In this document: in pieces, positions 5,229 through 5,537 of the stretch
How the letters are laid out: every line of letters begins with the position of its first letter
Position numbering within the stretch: position 1 is the first letter of the stretch
DNA from: Sulfuritalea sp.
GTDB lineage: Bacteria > Pseudomonadota > Gammaproteobacteria > Burkholderiales > Rhodocyclaceae
Length of the DNA: 5,537 nucleotides
Direction: 5' to 3'
Assembly: GCA_022843505.1 (NCBI GenBank)
Contig: JALHNN010000209.1
Location: 1 to 5,537 of the forward strand
Made by a program: the position numbers and the translations under genes
The notes under the pieces: generated by a model
Seen by the model: only the letters and a program-made list of their open reading frames with translations
What the model was told of the DNA's origin: nothing
The model's database searches: none

Positions 5229-5537
5229 AACCGGTGCTCGTCCAATCGAGGGGCTATCGGACCGGGCACGATGACCAGTCGCCACCGCCGATCGCGCGTC
5301 GGCCATCACCGGCGGGTGCACGGGGGATCCGCTGGAGGCAGCGATCGCCCGGCATCTGAGCCGGCAAGGAAGAGTCGGCGCTGGAGGCACGGCGATATTT
5401 GCGGTGCCGCACACCATCAGCCAGCGGTGCATGCAAGACAAGCGATTGCCGCCAAGTCCTGGGCAGTCAACATTGAGGGCAGGCGGGCCAATGCGCTGAG
5501 CCAGTGGCAGGCACTGGAACAGGAATGATCGACGGCA
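5229..5537 (+). other. 309-base tail without a confident gene
   Basis: This stretch follows the membrane gene to the right edge. No T-tract terminator, tRNA or repeat was found. An imperfect inverted pair (GTGC..GTCC at 5234-5243 with GGAC..GCAC at 5259-5269) could fold but lacks a T-tract. Coding-like composition appears in pieces in different frames: an early stretch at about 5275-5370 in one frame, then 5412-5528 in the next. This suggests a degraded or frameshifted gene, or an unusual spacer. At 5525 an ATG (Met-Ile-Asp-Gly...) overlaps the TGA at 5526-5528 and could open another gene cut by the window edge. Confidence 0.4.
5271..5528 (+). CDS. doubtful 85-codon ORF, possibly only its last third coding
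   Basis: The frame starts at ATG 5271, 42 bases after the stop of the membrane gene and in the same frame, and ends at TGA 5526-5528. The first 45 or so residues are Arg/His/Ser-rich with no ribosome site and look like translated noncoding or out-of-frame DNA. The last 38 or so, ending in ANALSQWQALEQE, have a more normal composition. I recognise no family. The ATGA overlap with a possible following start is the only contextual support. Confidence 0.15.
   Translation: MTSRHRRSRVGHHRRVHGGSAGGSDRPASEPARKSRRWRHGDICGAAHHQPAVHARQAIAAKSWAVNIEGRRANALSQWQALEQE

Noticed and set aside
5234..5269. inverted pair after the membrane gene as a terminator
   Set aside because: The stem is interrupted by unpaired bases, the loop is large and there is no T-tract.
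4941..5441. 166-codon minus-strand ORF across the end of the membrane gene
   Set aside because: It overlaps the conserved C-terminus of the plus-strand protein and has a Cys/Arg/Pro-rich, unfamiliar product with no ribosome site.

Overview
The window is GC-rich, densely coding bacterial DNA. Pyrimidine-purine bias is ordinary, and third codon positions in the three main genes are mostly G or C. A Sec-type signal peptide, a bacterial GT41 (O-GlcNAc transferase/SPINDLY-like) enzyme and a membrane-anchored spermidine-synthase-like protein fit a Gram-negative proteobacterium. A betaproteobacterium is my best guess, but this rests on general resemblance only. No tRNA, rRNA, CRISPR array or recognisable insertion sequence was seen.

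Layout. Positions 1-102 are the downstream flank of the first gene and may hold the last codons of a plus-strand gene. Positions 103-1290 (minus) encode an exported alanine-rich helical protein built from four related units of about 73 residues joined by Ser/Ala/Gly-rich linkers. After a 116-base gap with a plausible promoter, positions 1407-3329 (minus) encode a SEC-C zinc motif, about six TPRs and a GT41 glycosyltransferase domain. Positions 3330-3647 separate two divergent genes. This gap is not empty: it holds a short plus-strand ORF with the best Shine-Dalgarno sequence in the window (3459-3638), and a hairpin plus T-tract that reads as a minus-strand intrinsic terminator (3488-3507). Positions 3648-5228 (plus) encode an integral-membrane protein fused to a spermidine-synthase-like domain. 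Positions 5229-5537 contain no confident gene, only what looks like coding sequence broken between frames.

Working together. The glycosyltransferase gene and the exported repeat-protein gene lie in tandem on the minus strand, transferase first. The exported protein has Ser/Thr-bearing flexible linkers, so an enzyme-substrate pairing is a testable but unproven idea. The spermidine-synthase-like gene is divergent and its link to the other two is unknown. The most unusual points are the SEC-C/TPR/GT41 architecture, the four-fold repeat protein, and the small ORF and terminator-like signal in the divergent intergenic region.
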